Below, in pieces: positions 26,319 through 35,519 of a stretch of 64,000 bases of DNA (position 1 is its first letter; each line of letters starts with the position of its first letter). A program made the position numbers and the translations under genes. A model generated the notes under the pieces. It ran no database searches and was not told the origin of the DNA. It saw only the letters and a program-made list of their open reading frames with translations. Source of the DNA: Streptomyces sp. CHD11 (lineage in GTDB: Bacteria; Actinomycetota; Actinomycetes; Streptomycetales; Streptomycetaceae). The stretch is from the NCBI RefSeq assembly GCF_018638295.1, contig NZ_JABTTS010000004.1:62001-126000 (forward strand). Direction: 5' to 3'.

Positions 26319-27311
26319 TCAGAACTGGCTCGGCCGGCCCGCCGCGTCCGGCGACGCGGCCCGCGCGAGGAGGTCCGCCACCTCCGGCCCGGTCGGCATG
26401 GCGGACGAACAGGCGAGGCGCGAGGCGACGAGGGCGCCGGCGGCGTTGGCGTGGCGCATGGTCCGCTCCAGGTCCCAGCCGGAGAGCAGACCGTGGCAGA
26501 GCGAGCCGCCGAAGGCGTCGCCCGCGCCGAGACCGTTGACCACCTCGACCGGCACCGGGGGCACCTCGGCCCGGGTGCCGTCGCGGTGCACGGCGAGCAC
26601 GCCCCGGGGACCCTGCTTGACCACCGCCAGCTCCACCCCGGCCGCCAGCAGCGCCTCGGCACAGGCCTCCGGTTCACGCACGCCGGTGGCCACCTCGCAC
26701 TCGTCGAGGTTGCCGACCGCGACCGTGGCGTGGCGCAGCGCCTCGCGGTAGTACGGGCGGGCCTGGTCCGGGTCCCGCCAGAACATGGGGCGCCAGTCCA
26801 GGTCGAACACGGTGGTGCCGGCCCTGTCCCGGGCGGCGAGGGCGTCCAGGGTGGCCGAGCGGCTCGGTTCCTCGCTCAGGCCCGTGCCGGTGATCCAGAA
26901 GATCCCCGCCGCGCGCACGGCGGGCAGGTCCAGCTCATGGGTGTGGATCTCCAGGTCGGGGGCCTTGGGGCGGCGGTAGAAGTAGAGGGGGAAGTCGTCC
27001 GGCGGGAAGATCTCGCAGAACGTGACCGGGGTGGGGTGGGCGGCGACCGGGGTGACCCAGCGGTCGTCGACGCCGAAGTCCTGCAGCGCCTCGTGCAGAT
27101 AGGTGCCGAAGGGGTCCGCCCCGGTACGGGTGATCACGGCCGTGGAGCGCCCCAGCCGGGCGGCCGCGACAGCGACGTTCGCGGCCGAACCGCCCAGGAA
27201 TTTCCCGAATGTCTCCACGCGCGACAGCGGCACACCGGTCTGCAGGGGGTAGAGATCGACCCCGATGCGACCCATGGTGATCAGGTCGAAATAATGTGGC
27301 GAGTCGGCCAT
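26319..27311 (-). CDS. iolC: 5-dehydro-2-deoxygluconokinase
   Basis: IolC phosphorylates DKG to DKG-6-phosphate in inositol catabolism. The 330-residue protein is a PfkB-family sugar kinase with ITMGRIGVDLYPLQTG at the start, the first signature GGSAANVAVAAARLG at about 40, and the C-terminal VVNGLGAGDAFGGSL with the catalytic Asp at about 272. The IolC-type stretch FPPDDFPLYFYRRPKAPDLE separates it from ribokinases. It is the first gene of the leftward operon, and its promoter faces that of the ABC transporter operon. Confidence 0.95.
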   Translation of the reverse strand: MADSPHYFDLITMGRIGVDLYPLQTGVPLSRVETFGKFLGGSAANVAVAAARLGRSTAVITRTGADPFGTYLHEALQDFGVDDRWVTPVAAHPTPVTFCEIFPPDDFPLYFYRRPKAPDLEIHTHELDLPAVRAAGIFWITGTGLSEEPSRSATLDALAARDRAGTTVFDLDWRPMFWRDPDQARPYYREALRHATVAVGNLDECEVATGVREPEACAEALLAAGVELAVVKQGPRGVLAVHRDGTRAEVPPVPVEVVNGLGAGDAFGGSLCHGLLSGWDLERTMRHANAAGALVASRLACSSAMPTGPEVADLLARAASPDAAGRPSQF

Positions 27312-27627
27312 GACGCGATGCTCCTGAAGCCTTGGGGATGCGGGTCCCAGGACGCCCTGCCACGGTGGGGGCGTGGATTCCCGGGACCTGCCGCCTCTCA
27401 GGTGTAGGTCTCGGAGGGCGGCGGTGTCAATAGTTTGTACTTACATTCGGACGAGCGAGTGAACAGATGTCTTAACAAAGTATTGACAGCGGCCGTATCT
27501 GGGGATTGGATCGCGTCCCAGCACGACAGCCGTGTGCCCCAGCACACACCCGGACTCCCGGGGTCCTGGTCACCGGACCCCCGGACTCCCGCCCTTTCCC
27601 CGTGAAGCACAGTGAGGTGCAGGACAG
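27312..27627. promoter_or_regulatory. divergent promoter region of the two inositol operons
   Basis: On the minus strand, TTGACA (27425-27430) with TACACC 18 bp further on is a reasonable promoter for iolC. On the plus strand, TTGACA (27483-27488) with TTGGAT 17 bp later may serve the transporter operon. Between them is GTTTGTACTTACA (27433-27445), directly upstream of the leftward -35. It recurs in inverse orientation upstream of the LacI and PhyH genes. The 50 bp around it are the most AT-rich part of the inositol region. Confidence 0.55.
27433..27445. promoter_or_regulatory. candidate inositol-regulon operator, copy 1
   Basis: GTTTGTACTTACA is the reverse complement of TGTAAGTACAAAC. It matches TGTCAGTACAAAC at 36752-36764 at 12 of 13 positions. 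It overlaps or adjoins the promoter elements of the divergent iol operons. Confidence 0.45.
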
Positions 27628-28647
27628 ATGGACCGCTCTTCTCTCACCCGCCCCCGCAGAATCGCGTCCTTCGTCGCGGTCGCGGCGGCAGCCGCCCTGA
27701 CCCTCGCCGGCTGTTCCAGCGGTTCGGGCGGCAAGAAGACCGAGGAAGGCGGAGCCGACGCCTCGGCGGGCAAGGCTTCGACGCCCCGTATGACGGTCGC
27801 GCTCGTCACCCACCAGTCCCCGGGTGACACCTTCTGGGACATCGTCCGCAAGGGCGCCCAGGCCGCCGCGGACAAGGACAACGTCAAGCTCGTCTACTCC
27901 GCCGACCCCAACGCGGGCAACCAGGCCAACCTGGTGCAGAACGCCATCGACCAGAAGGTCGACGGCATAGCCGTCACCCTCGCCAAGCCGGACGCGCTCA
28001 AGAGCGTCATAGCCAAGGCGGAGGCGGCCGGCATCCCGGTCGTCGGCCTCAACTCCGGCGTGAGCGACTGGCAGGACCTCGGCCTGATGTCGTTCTTCGG
28101 CCAGGACGAGTCCGTGGCGGGTGAGGCCTTCGGCAAGAAGCTCAACGAGGTCGGCGCCAAGAGCGCCGTCTGTGTCGTCCAGGAGCAGGGCAACGTCGGC
28201 CTGACCCAGCGCTGCGACGGCATGGAGAAGACCTTCGAGGGCGAGACCCAGGTCCTCAACGTCAACGGCACGGACATGCCCTCGGTGAAGTCGACGATCA
28301 CCGCCAAGCTCAAGCAGGACTCCGGCATCGACTACGTCGTCACCCTCGGCGCGCCCTTCGCGCTGACCGCGGTGCAGTCGATCGACGAGTCCGGCAGCAA
28401 GGCCAAGGTCGCCACCTTCGACCTCAACAAGGAGCTGACCGGGGCGATCCAGGAGGGCAACATCGAGTTCGCCGTGGACCAGCAGCCCTACCTCCAGGGC
28501 TACCTCGCCGTCGACGGCCTGTGGCTCCACAAGAACAACGGCAACTACAGCGGCGGCGGAGAGCAGCCGGTCCTGACCGGTCCGGCGTTCGTCGACACGT
28601 CCAACGTCGACGCGGTCTCCGAGTTCGCCGCGAAGGGCACTCGGTGA
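27628..28647 (+). CDS. sugar ABC transporter substrate-binding lipoprotein
   Basis: The 339-residue protein has a lipoprotein signal peptide with lipobox TLAGC (Cys at about 29) and a Gly/Ser linker. A type I periplasmic-binding fold of the ribose/galactose (Peripl_BP_4) kind follows: VALVTHQSPGDTFWDIVRKG, VDGIAVTLAKPDALK, and DLNKELTGAIQEGNIEFAVD. Given the neighbours, myo-inositol or a related cyclitol is the likely ligand. It is the first gene of the rightward operon; its stop overlaps the permease start by one base. Confidence 0.92.
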   Translation: MDRSSLTRPRRIASFVAVAAAAALTLAGCSSGSGGKKTEEGGADASAGKASTPRMTVALVTHQSPGDTFWDIVRKGAQAAADKDNVKLVYSADPNAGNQANLVQNAIDQKVDGIAVTLAKPDALKSVIAKAEAAGIPVVGLNSGVSDWQDLGLMSFFGQDESVAGEAFGKKLNEVGAKSAVCVVQEQGNVGLTQRCDGMEKTFEGETQVLNVNGTDMPSVKSTITAKLKQDSGIDYVVTLGAPFALTAVQSIDESGSKAKVATFDLNKELTGAIQEGNIEFAVDQQPYLQGYLAVDGLWLHKNNGNYSGGGEQPVLTGPAFVDTSNVDAVSEFAAKGTR

Positions 28648-29723
28648 TGACCATGGCACAACAGGCTGAGCCGGCGGTGACCCCACCGCCGGCTCCCGGC
28701 CCCAGGGAGAGCGACGGCCGGACGGCCCGGCGCCCGCTGGCGCTGCGCCTGCTCGCCCGGCCCGAGGTCGGGGTGTTCCTCGGCGCCGTGGCCGTGCTGG
28801 TGTTCTTCCTGTTCGCCGCCCCGCCGGTGCGCGACGGCAGCTCGATGGCGAACATCCTGTACCAGTCGTCCACCATCGGCATCATGGCGCTCCCCGTGGC
28901 CCTGCTGATGATCGGCGGCGAGTTCGACCTCTCGGCCGGTGTCGCCGTCGTGACCTCGGCGCTCACCGCGAGCATGCTCAGCTACCAGCTCACCATGAAC
29001 GTATGGGTGGGTGTCTTCGCCGCCCTGGCGGTGTCCCTCGCCGTCGGCATGTTCAACGGCTGGATGCTGGTGAAGACCGGACTGCCCAGCTTCCTGGTCA
29101 CCCTCGGCACCTTCCTGATCCTGCAGGGCGTCAATCTCGCGGTGACCAAGCTGGTCACCGGCAACGTCGCCACCGACAACATCAGCGACATGGACGGCTT
29201 CGACCAGGCCAAGGCCCTCTTCGCCTCCAGTTTCGAGGTCGGCGGCGTCCAGGTGAAGATCACCGTCGTCTGGTGGCTGGTCTTCGCGGCCCTGGCCACC
29301 TGGGTCCTGCTGCGCACCAAGTACGGCAACTGGATCTTCGCGGTCGGCGGCAACAAGGACAGCGCCCGCGCGGTCGGCGTCCCCGTCACCTTCACCAAGA
29401 TCTCGCTGTTCATGCTGGTCGGCTTCGGCGCCTGGTTCGTCGGCATGCACAACCTGTTCTCCTTCAACACCGTGCAGTCCGGCGAGGGCGTGGGCCAGGA
29501 GCTCATCTACATCGCCGCGGCGGTGATCGGCGGCTGTCTGCTGACCGGCGGCTACGGCTCCGCCATCGGCCCGGTCTTCGGCGCCTTCATGTTCGGCATG
29601 GTGCAGCAGGGCATCGTCTACGCCGGCTGGAACCCCGACTGGTTCAAGGCCTTCCTCGGCGTGATGCTGCTCGGCGCCGTCCTCATCAATCTGTGGGTCC
29701 AGCGCACGGCGACCCGGAGGTGA
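28647..29723 (+). CDS. sugar ABC transporter permease
   Basis: The 358-residue protein is a ribose-type (RbsC, BPD_transp_2) permease with about eight to ten membrane segments. The family signature [19 protein letters not shown] and a later [20 protein letters not shown] are clear. The first 30 residues are polar and cytoplasmic. It follows the binding protein in a TGATG overlap and precedes the ATPase by 5 bp, making a complete three-gene importer. Confidence 0.93.
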   Translation: MTMAQQAEPAVTPPPAPGPRESDGRTARRPLALRLLARPEVGVFLGAVAVLVFFLFAAPPVRDGSSMANILYQSSTIGIMALPVALLMIGGEFDLSAGVAVVTSALTASMLSYQLTMNVWVGVFAALAVSLAVGMFNGWMLVKTGLPSFLVTLGTFLILQGVNLAVTKLVTGNVATDNISDMDGFDQAKALFASSFEVGGVQVKITVVWWLVFAALATWVLLRTKYGNWIFAVGGNKDSARAVGVPVTFTKISLFMLVGFGAWFVGMHNLFSFNTVQSGEGVGQELIYIAAAVIGGCLLTGGYGSAIGPVFGAFMFGMVQQGIVYAGWNPDWFKAFLGVMLLGAVLINLWVQRTATRR

Positions 29724-29728
29724 CCGCA

Positions 29729-30637
29729 ATGACCGACAAGACGACCTCCGCCCACGGGGCCGCCCTCAAGGACACCCCGCCGGACGGCGACCGGCCCCTG
29801 GTGGAACTGCGCGGGGCGGGCAAGGCCTACGGCAACATCCGCGCCCTGCACGGCGTCGGCCTCACCGTCCACCCCTCCAAGGTGACCTGCGTCCTCGGCG
29901 ACAACGGCGCCGGCAAGTCCACCCTCATCAAGATCATCTCTGGGCTGCACCAGCACACCGAGGGCGAGTTCCTCGTCGACGGCGCCCCCGTCCGGTTCTC
30001 CAGCCCGCGCGACGCCCTCGCCAAGGGCATCGCCACCGTCTACCAGGACCTCGCGGTCGTGCCGCTGATGCCGGTATGGCGGAACTTCTTCCTCGGCTCC
30101 GAGATGACCAGGGGCCCCTGGCCGCTGCGCCGTCTCGACATCGCCCGGATGAAGAAGACGGCCGACGAGGAACTGCGCAACATGGGCATCGTCCTGGACG
30201 ACCTGGAACAGCCCATCGGCACCCTCTCCGGCGGCCAGCGCCAGTGCGTCGCCATCGCCCGCGCCGTCTACTTCGGCGCCCGCGTCCTCATCCTCGACGA
30301 GCCCACCGCGGCCCTCGGCGTCAAGCAGTCCGGCGTGGTCCTCAAGTACATCGCGATGGCCCGCGACCGCGGCCTCGGCGTCATCTTCATCACCCACAAC
30401 CCGCACCACGCCTACATGGTCGGTGACCACTTCAGCGTGTTGCGCCTGGGCACCATGGAACTCAGCGCCGACCGCGGCGAGGTCAGCCTCGAGGAACTGA
30501 CCAACCACATGGCAGGCGGCGCCGAACTGGCCGCCCTGAAGCACGAACTGTCGCAGGTCCGCGGCGTCGACACCGAGGAGCTTCCCGAGGAGGACGCTCT
30601 CCAGGCCGCCGCGGCAACCCCGGAAGGAAAGCCCTGA
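29729..30637 (+). CDS. sugar ABC transporter ATP-binding protein
   Basis: The 302-residue protein has Walker [10 protein letters not shown] at about 58-66, Q-loop [11 protein letters not shown], signature LSGGQRQ, Walker [13 protein letters not shown] and switch THNPHH. It has only one nucleotide-binding domain, whereas ribose-type RbsA proteins usually have two, so it presumably works as a homodimer. About 60 C-terminal residues are acidic and unlike the domain. It energises the importer encoded just upstream. Confidence 0.93.
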   Translation: MTDKTTSAHGAALKDTPPDGDRPLVELRGAGKAYGNIRALHGVGLTVHPSKVTCVLGDNGAGKSTLIKIISGLHQHTEGEFLVDGAPVRFSSPRDALAKGIATVYQDLAVVPLMPVWRNFFLGSEMTRGPWPLRRLDIARMKKTADEELRNMGIVLDDLEQPIGTLSGGQRQCVAIARAVYFGARVLILDEPTAALGVKQSGVVLKYIAMARDRGLGVIFITHNPHHAYMVGDHFSVLRLGTMELSADRGEVSLEELTNHMAGGAELAALKHELSQVRGVDTEELPEEDALQAAAATPEGKP

Positions 30638-30638
30638 C

Positions 30639-31541
30639 ATGGCAGTCGCCCTCGACCGCATCCGGGTCGGTTCCGCCCCTGACTCCTGGGGCGTCTGGTT
30701 CCCCGACGACCCGCAGCAGGTGCCCTGGCAGCGCTTCCTCGACGAGGTCGCCGAAGCCGGCTACTCCTGGATCGAACTCGGCCCCTACGGCTACCTCCCG
30801 ACCGACCCGGCCCGCCTCACCGACGAGGTGGACCGGCGCGGCCTCAGGGTCTCCGCCGGCACCATCTTCTGCGGCCTGCACCGCGGCCCGTCCGAATGGG
30901 ACGCCACCTGGGAACAGGTCTCCCGCGTCGCCGCGCTCACCCGTGACATGAACGCCGAGCACCTCGTCGTCATCCCCTCCTTCTGGCGCGACGACAGGAC
31001 CGCCGAGATCCTGGAACCCCCGGAGCTCACCACCGAGCAGTGGGGCCACCTCAGCAAGGGCATGGAACGCCTCGGCCGCGAGGTGAAGGAGACGTACGGG
31101 CTCGACATCGTCGTCCACCCGCACGCCGACACCCACATCGACACCGAGGAGCACGTCGAGCGCTTCCTCGACTCGACCGACTCCTCCCTGGTCAACCTCT
31201 GCCTGGACACCGGCCACTACGCCTACTGCGGCGGCGACAGCGTCAAACTCATCGAGACCTACGGCGAACGCATCGGCTACCTGCACCTCAAGCAGGTCGA
31301 CCCGGACATCCTCGCCGACGTCGTGAAGAACCAGATCCCGTTCGGCCCCGCCGTCCAGCGCGGAGTGATGTGCGAACCGCCCGCCGGCGTCCCCGACCTC
31401 GGCCCGGTCCTCACGGCCGCCCAGAAACTGGACGTGGACCTGTTCGCCATCGTCGAGCAGGACATGTACCCGTGCGAGCCGGACAAGCCGCTGCCGATCG
31501 CCGTACGCACCCGAGCGTTCCTCCGCTCCTGCGGCGCCTGA
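30639..31541 (+). CDS. sugar phosphate isomerase/epimerase (IolE/IolI-like TIM barrel)
   Basis: The 300-residue protein is an AP-endonuclease-2-like TIM barrel. [20 protein letters not shown] at the start, [47 protein letters not shown] and [10 protein letters not shown] hold the metal-binding His, Asp and Glu residues. In inositol pathways such proteins dehydrate 2-keto-myo-inositol (IolE) or interconvert inososes (IolI). No other IolE candidate is in the window, so inosose dehydratase is the most useful guess. It starts 1 bp after the ATPase stop. Confidence 0.85.
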   Translation: MAVALDRIRVGSAPDSWGVWFPDDPQQVPWQRFLDEVAEAGYSWIELGPYGYLPTDPARLTDEVDRRGLRVSAGTIFCGLHRGPSEWDATWEQVSRVAALTRDMNAEHLVVIPSFWRDDRTAEILEPPELTTEQWGHLSKGMERLGREVKETYGLDIVVHPHADTHIDTEEHVERFLDSTDSSLVNLCLDTGHYAYCGGDSVKLIETYGERIGYLHLKQVDPDILADVVKNQIPFGPAVQRGVMCEPPAGVPDLGPVLTAAQKLDVDLFAIVEQDMYPCEPDKPLPIAVRTRAFLRSCGA

Positions 31542-31567
31542 CGACCGGCGAAGGGGAGGCGAGAGAC

Positions 31568-32587
31568 ATGAACCGGCACGAGCCACTGCGCGTCGCCGTC
31601 ATCGGCACCGGCCGTATGGGCGCCGACCATGTACGCCGCATCGACCGGGTCATCAGCGGCGCGCGGGTCACCGCCGTCGTGGACCTCGACGCCGGACGGG
31701 CCAAGGCCCTCGCCGCGGACATCGACGGCTGCACCGCCCACACCGACCCGGCCGCCGCGATGGCGGCGGCCGACGTCGACGCCGTCGTCATCGCCTCCCC
31801 GGGACCGGCCCACGAGGCCGCCCTGCTCACCGCGTTCGAGCACGACCTGCCCGTCCTGTGCGAGAAGCCGCTCACCCCGGACGCGGCCTCCGCGCTGCGC
31901 GTCATGGAAGCCGAACAGGCCCTCGGCCACCGCCGGGTGCAGGTCGGCTTCATGCGGCGCTACGACACCGAGTACGTACGCCTCAAAGCGCTGCTCGAGA
32001 GCGGCCGGCTGGGCCGCCCCCTGATGCTGCACAACCGGCACCGCAACGTGGCCAGCCCGCCGTTCTTCACCAGCTCCATGCTCATCAGCGATTCCGTGGC
32101 CCACGAGGTGGACGCCACCCGCTGGCTCCTCGGCCACGAGATCAGCGCCGTGACGGTGCTGCGCCCCACGGCGTCCGCCGGCGCCCCCGAGGGACTCACC
32201 GACCCGCAGTTCGTCGTCCTGGAGACCGACGGCGGCGCGATCTCCGACGTGGAGATCTTCGTCAACTGCGGTTTCGGCTACCAGGTCCAGGCGGAGGCCG
32301 TCTGCGAACGCGGCACCGCCCGCATCGGCGACGGCCACTCCCTGGTGACCCACACGGCCGGCCGCTGGGGCGGCACCATCACCCAGGACTGGAGCGACCG
32401 CTTCGCCCAGGCCTACGACGACGAGATCCAGACCTGGGTCGACACCACCCGCCGCGGCGGTGTCACCGGGCCCGGCACCTGGGACGGCTACGCCGCGGCG
32501 GCCGTCTGCGAGGCCGGAGTGCGCGCGCTCGAGGACGGCGGCCGGGTGACGGTCGACCTGGTGGAGAAGCCGGCGCTGTACCGGTGA
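31568..32587 (+). CDS. Gfo/Idh/MocA oxidoreductase, inositol 2-dehydrogenase-like
   Basis: The 339-residue protein starts with a Rossmann fold ([17 protein letters not shown]). The catalytic [10 protein letters not shown] follows at about 99, then the substrate domain motif [11 protein letters not shown] with the catalytic Asp and His region. It oxidises cyclitols or sugars with NAD+. As last gene of the transporter operon it may act on myo-, scyllo- or chiro-inositol entering the cell. A perfect 11-bp hairpin follows. Confidence 0.88.
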   Translation: MNRHEPLRVAVIGTGRMGADHVRRIDRVISGARVTAVVDLDAGRAKALAADIDGCTAHTDPAAAMAAADVDAVVIASPGPAHEAALLTAFEHDLPVLCEKPLTPDAASALRVMEAEQALGHRRVQVGFMRRYDTEYVRLKALLESGRLGRPLMLHNRHRNVASPPFFTSSMLISDSVAHEVDATRWLLGHEISAVTVLRPTASAGAPEGLTDPQFVVLETDGGAISDVEIFVNCGFGYQVQAEAVCERGTARIGDGHSLVTHTAGRWGGTITQDWSDRFAQAYDDEIQTWVDTTRRGGVTGPGTWDGYAAAAVCEAGVRALEDGGRVTVDLVEKPALYR

Positions 32588-32596
32588 CCCACGCGT

Positions 32597-32631
32597 GCGT
32601 ACGGCCGTCCCCTCGAAGGCCGGCCGTACGC
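32597..32631. terminator. bidirectional hairpin terminator
   Basis: GCGTACGGCCG (32597-32607) and CGGCCGTACGC (32621-32631) are perfectly complementary. They lie between two convergent Gfo/Idh genes. Confidence 0.7.
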
Positions 32632-32637
32632 GCGAGG

Positions 32638-33657
32638 TCAGCCGAGCGTGGTGCGCGGGCGCGGGCCGAGCCCGGCCGCCTCGTAGCAGGCGTCGATCAG
32701 CCGCATCGTCGTCACCGCGTCGTCCGGGTCCAGCGGAAGCGGAGCCCCCTCGCGCACGCGGGCGGCGAACGCCTCCAGCTGGTACGTGTACGACGAGCGG
32801 GTGCCGAGGTGTTCCGTGCGTTCGCCGTCCCCGGTGCGGATCACGACGCGGTCGTCCGCCTGCGGGAGCACGAAGTTCGGGGCCGTCGCCTCACCCAGGC
32901 TGCCGGTCAGCCGGATGCTCATCTCCAGCCCGTCGTGCGCCATGTGACAGCGGGCGGCGCCCGTCGCACCGCCGGGATACTCCAGCCCGGCGTCCAGCCA
33001 CTCGTCGACGCCCGGCGCCCCCGCCCGCTCACCGGCCCGCGCGGAGCGCAGCCGCGGGGCGCCGCCCGCCCAGGGGGCCAGCATGCGCAGGGCGTGCAGG
33101 CCGTAGCAGCCGAGGTCCATCAGCGCGCCGCCGGCCAGCGGCAGCGACCAGCGGGGGTCGGTGGTCTCCGGGGCCGGGATCGCCACCACGGCCTCCGCGT
33201 GGCGGAGCTCGCCGAGCTCACCGGAGGCCAGCAGCTCGTGCAGCCGCCGGGTGACCGGATGGAAGAGGTAGTGGAACGCCTCCATGAAGACGGTGCCGGA
33301 CTTCGCGGCCGCCTCCCGCACCTCCACCGCCTCCGCCGCGTTGCTCGCCGACGGCTTCTCCGACAGGACGTGCTTGCCCGCCGCCAGCGCCGCCAGGTTC
33401 CACGGCCCGTGCAGACCGTTGGCGAGCGGGTTGTAGACCACCTCGACCTCGGGGTCGGCCAGCAGTTCGGCGTAGGAGCCGTGGGTCCGCTCCACGCCGT
33501 GCGCGGCGGCGAAGCCCTCCGCGCGGGAGCGGTCGCGGGCGGCTACCGCGACCAGGCGGTGCCCGCCCGCCAGGGCCGGGGCGATGAGGGAGCGCTCGGT
33601 GATCCGCGCGGCTCCCAGGATTCCGATGCGCAGTGGTTCCCGGCCGGACTGGCTCAT
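32638..33657 (-). CDS. Gfo/Idh/MocA oxidoreductase
   Basis: The 339-residue protein has the Rossmann motif RIGILGAARI and the catalytic motif VLSEKPSASNAAEA at about 98. The central AFHYLFHPVTRRLHEL is typical of the dimeric dihydrodiol dehydrogenase / glucose-fructose oxidoreductase side of the family. GGALMDLGCYGLHALRML follows. It differs clearly from the neighbouring IolG-like gene. The start overlaps the stop of that gene (ATGA at 33654-33657), so the two are coupled. The substrate is probably a cyclitol or sugar acid derivative. Confidence 0.87.
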   Translation of the reverse strand: MSQSGREPLRIGILGAARITERSLIAPALAGGHRLVAVAARDRSRAEGFAAAHGVERTHGSYAELLADPEVEVVYNPLANGLHGPWNLAALAAGKHVLSEKPSASNAAEAVEVREAAAKSGTVFMEAFHYLFHPVTRRLHELLASGELGELRHAEAVVAIPAPETTDPRWSLPLAGGALMDLGCYGLHALRMLAPWAGGAPRLRSARAGERAGAPGVDEWLDAGLEYPGGATGAARCHMAHDGLEMSIRLTGSLGEATAPNFVLPQADDRVVIRTGDGERTEHLGTRSSYTYQLEAFAARVREGAPLPLDPDDAVTTMRLIDACYEAAGLGPRPRTTLG

Positions 33658-34658
33658 GCCTGCCGTACCTCCTCGATGGTGACGGGACGGTGCTCGTGCA
33701 GGGACAGTGTGCACGCCTCGGCGATCCAGCCCGCCTCCAGGGCGTCGGCGATGGTGCACGGCGAGGGGCGGGAGCCCGCCACGACCTCGGTGAAGGCCGT
33801 CAGCTCGGCACGGTAGGCGGCGGTGAAGCGGTCCATGAAGAAGTCGTGCGGGGTGCCTCCGGGGAAGGCCACGCCCGGCTCCACCGACCGCAGCGGAAGC
33901 TTCTCCTCCAGGCCCACCGCGATGGAGTCGCGGAAGCCGTGCAGCTCCATACGGACGTCGTAACCCCGCGCGTTGTGACGGCTGTTGGAGACCACCGCGA
34001 GGGTGCCGTCGTCCAGGGTGAGCACCGCGCCGGTGGTGTCGGCGTCACCGGCCTCCCTGATGTAGCCGGCACCCCGGTTGCCGCCGGCCGCGTACACCTC
34101 CCGCACCTCCCGGCCGGTCACCCAGCGGATGATGTCGAAGTCGTGCACCGAGCAGTCCCGGAAGATGCCCCCGGAGGCGGCGATGTACGCGGCCGGCGGC
34201 GGCGCCGGGTCCAGCGTGGTCGAGCGCACGGTGTGCAGGGTGCCCAGCTCCCCGCTCCGTACGGCGGCCCGCGCGGCGGTGAATCCCGCGTCGAAGCGGC
34301 GGTTGAAACCGATCTGCACCGGCACGTCCCGCCCGCCGACGGCCTTCAGCACCTCGACGCCCTCGGCCATGGTGCGGGCCACCGGCTTCTCGCAGAAGAC
34401 GGGCACGCCCGCCTCCACGCAGGCCAGGATCAGCGCCGGGTGGGCATCGGTCGCGGCGGCCACGACCACACCGTCCACGCCGGCCGCGAGCAGCGCCTCG
34501 GGGGAGTCCGCCACCTCGGCGCCGAACCGCTCGGCGGCGGCCTTCGCGGCGTCCGCGAACGGGTCCGAGACGACGAGCGACCCGACGGCTCCGAGCCCGG
34601 ACAGGGTCTCGGCGTGGAAGGCGCCGATACGGCCGAGGCCGAGGATTCCGATACGCAT
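33654..34658 (-). CDS. iolG: inositol 2-dehydrogenase (Gfo/Idh/MocA family)
   Basis: The 334-residue protein begins MRIGILGLGRIGAFHAETL, the usual start of actinobacterial inositol 2-dehydrogenases. VPVFCEKPVARTMAEGVEVL carries the catalytic Lys at about 95. QIGFNRRFDAGF and GGIFRDCSVHDFDIIRWVTG, with the catalytic Asp/His, are diagnostic of IolG. It oxidises myo-inositol to 2-keto-myo-inositol with NAD+, the first pathway step. Of the four Gfo/Idh genes here it fits that role best. Confidence 0.9.
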   Translation of the reverse strand: MRIGILGLGRIGAFHAETLSGLGAVGSLVVSDPFADAAKAAAERFGAEVADSPEALLAAGVDGVVVAAATDAHPALILACVEAGVPVFCEKPVARTMAEGVEVLKAVGGRDVPVQIGFNRRFDAGFTAARAAVRSGELGTLHTVRSTTLDPAPPPAAYIAASGGIFRDCSVHDFDIIRWVTGREVREVYAAGGNRGAGYIREAGDADTTGAVLTLDDGTLAVVSNSRHNARGYDVRMELHGFRDSIAVGLEEKLPLRSVEPGVAFPGGTPHDFFMDRFTAAYRAELTAFTEVVAGSRPSPCTIADALEAGWIAEACTLSLHEHRPVTIEEVRQA

Positions 34659-34722
34659 GGGGGCTGTGCTCCTTCGGTGCGGTGCGGTGCGGTGCGGACG
34701 AGCAGGGCCGAGGGGGGGTGGT

Positions 34723-35499
34723 TCAATCGAGGCCGCCGAGGACGTTCTGGTCCCAGTCGATCACGGACCCGGTGACCACCCCGGAACGGTCGGAGAGCAG
34801 CAGGACCACGAAGTCGGCGATCTCCTCCGGCCGGCCCAGCCTCCCCATCGGCAGCCGTGCGCCGGCCTGTTCGCGCCAGTCGTCACCGGCGGCGTGGAAG
34901 GTGCGCTGAGTGGCGTCCTCGCCCTCGGTGGCGGTCCAGCCGATGTTCAGGCCGTTGATGCGGATCCGGTCCCAGCGGTGCGCGTGCGCCGCGTTCCGGG
35001 TCAGGCCGGTCAGCCCGGCCTTGGCGGCGACGTACGGCGCCAGGAACGGCTGCCCGCCGTGCGCCGACGAGGTGATGACGTTGACGATCGTGCCGGGCTC
35101 CCCGCGCCGCACCATGTCCGCGACGGCGGCCTGCATGGCGAAGAACGGCGCCTTGAGGTTGATCGCGATGTGCTGGTCGAACAGCTCGGGGGTGGTGTCC
35201 AGCAGCGTCCCGCGCGAGGTCAGCCCGGCGGAGTTCACCAGACAGTCGACCCGCCCGTACGCCTCCACCACCCGGGCGACCGAGGCGCGGGCCTGGCCGG
35301 CGTCCGCCAGGTCGGCCCGTACGAACATCGCCTTGCCGCCGTCCCCGGTCAGCTCGGCGACCAGCGCCTGCCCCGGTTCCGGGCGCCGTCCGCTCACGGC
35401 CACGACCGCCCCCTGGCGTACCGCGGCCCGCGCGACGGCGGCCCCGACGCCCTGGGTGCCGCCGTTGACGAGAACGACCTTGTCGTCGAGAAGTCCCAT
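34723..35499 (-). CDS. short-chain dehydrogenase/reductase
   Basis: The 258-residue protein is a classical SDR. It has cofactor motif NGGTQGVGAAVAR, the NSAG motif (VNSAGLTSRG), the catalytic Ser in NVITSSAHGGQ, and YVAAK with the catalytic Tyr and Lys at about 157-161. It probably oxidises or reduces a hydroxyl of a cyclitol intermediate. It lies in the leftward operon between iolG and the PhyH gene, 20 bp after the latter. Confidence 0.9.
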   Translation of the reverse strand: MGLLDDKVVLVNGGTQGVGAAVARAAVRQGAVVAVSGRRPEPGQALVAELTGDGGKAMFVRADLADAGQARASVARVVEAYGRVDCLVNSAGLTSRGTLLDTTPELFDQHIAINLKAPFFAMQAAVADMVRRGEPGTIVNVITSSAHGGQPFLAPYVAAKAGLTGLTRNAAHAHRWDRIRINGLNIGWTATEGEDATQRTFHAAGDDWREQAGARLPMGRLGRPEEIADFVVLLLSDRSGVVTGSVIDWDQNVLGGLD

Positions 35500-35519
35500 G
35501 ATGTCCTTCCGGGTTCCTG

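Noticed and set aside
31858..33816. 652-residue open frame across two convergent Gfo/Idh genes
   Set aside because: It overlaps both real genes out of frame, has low-complexity composition and no motif.
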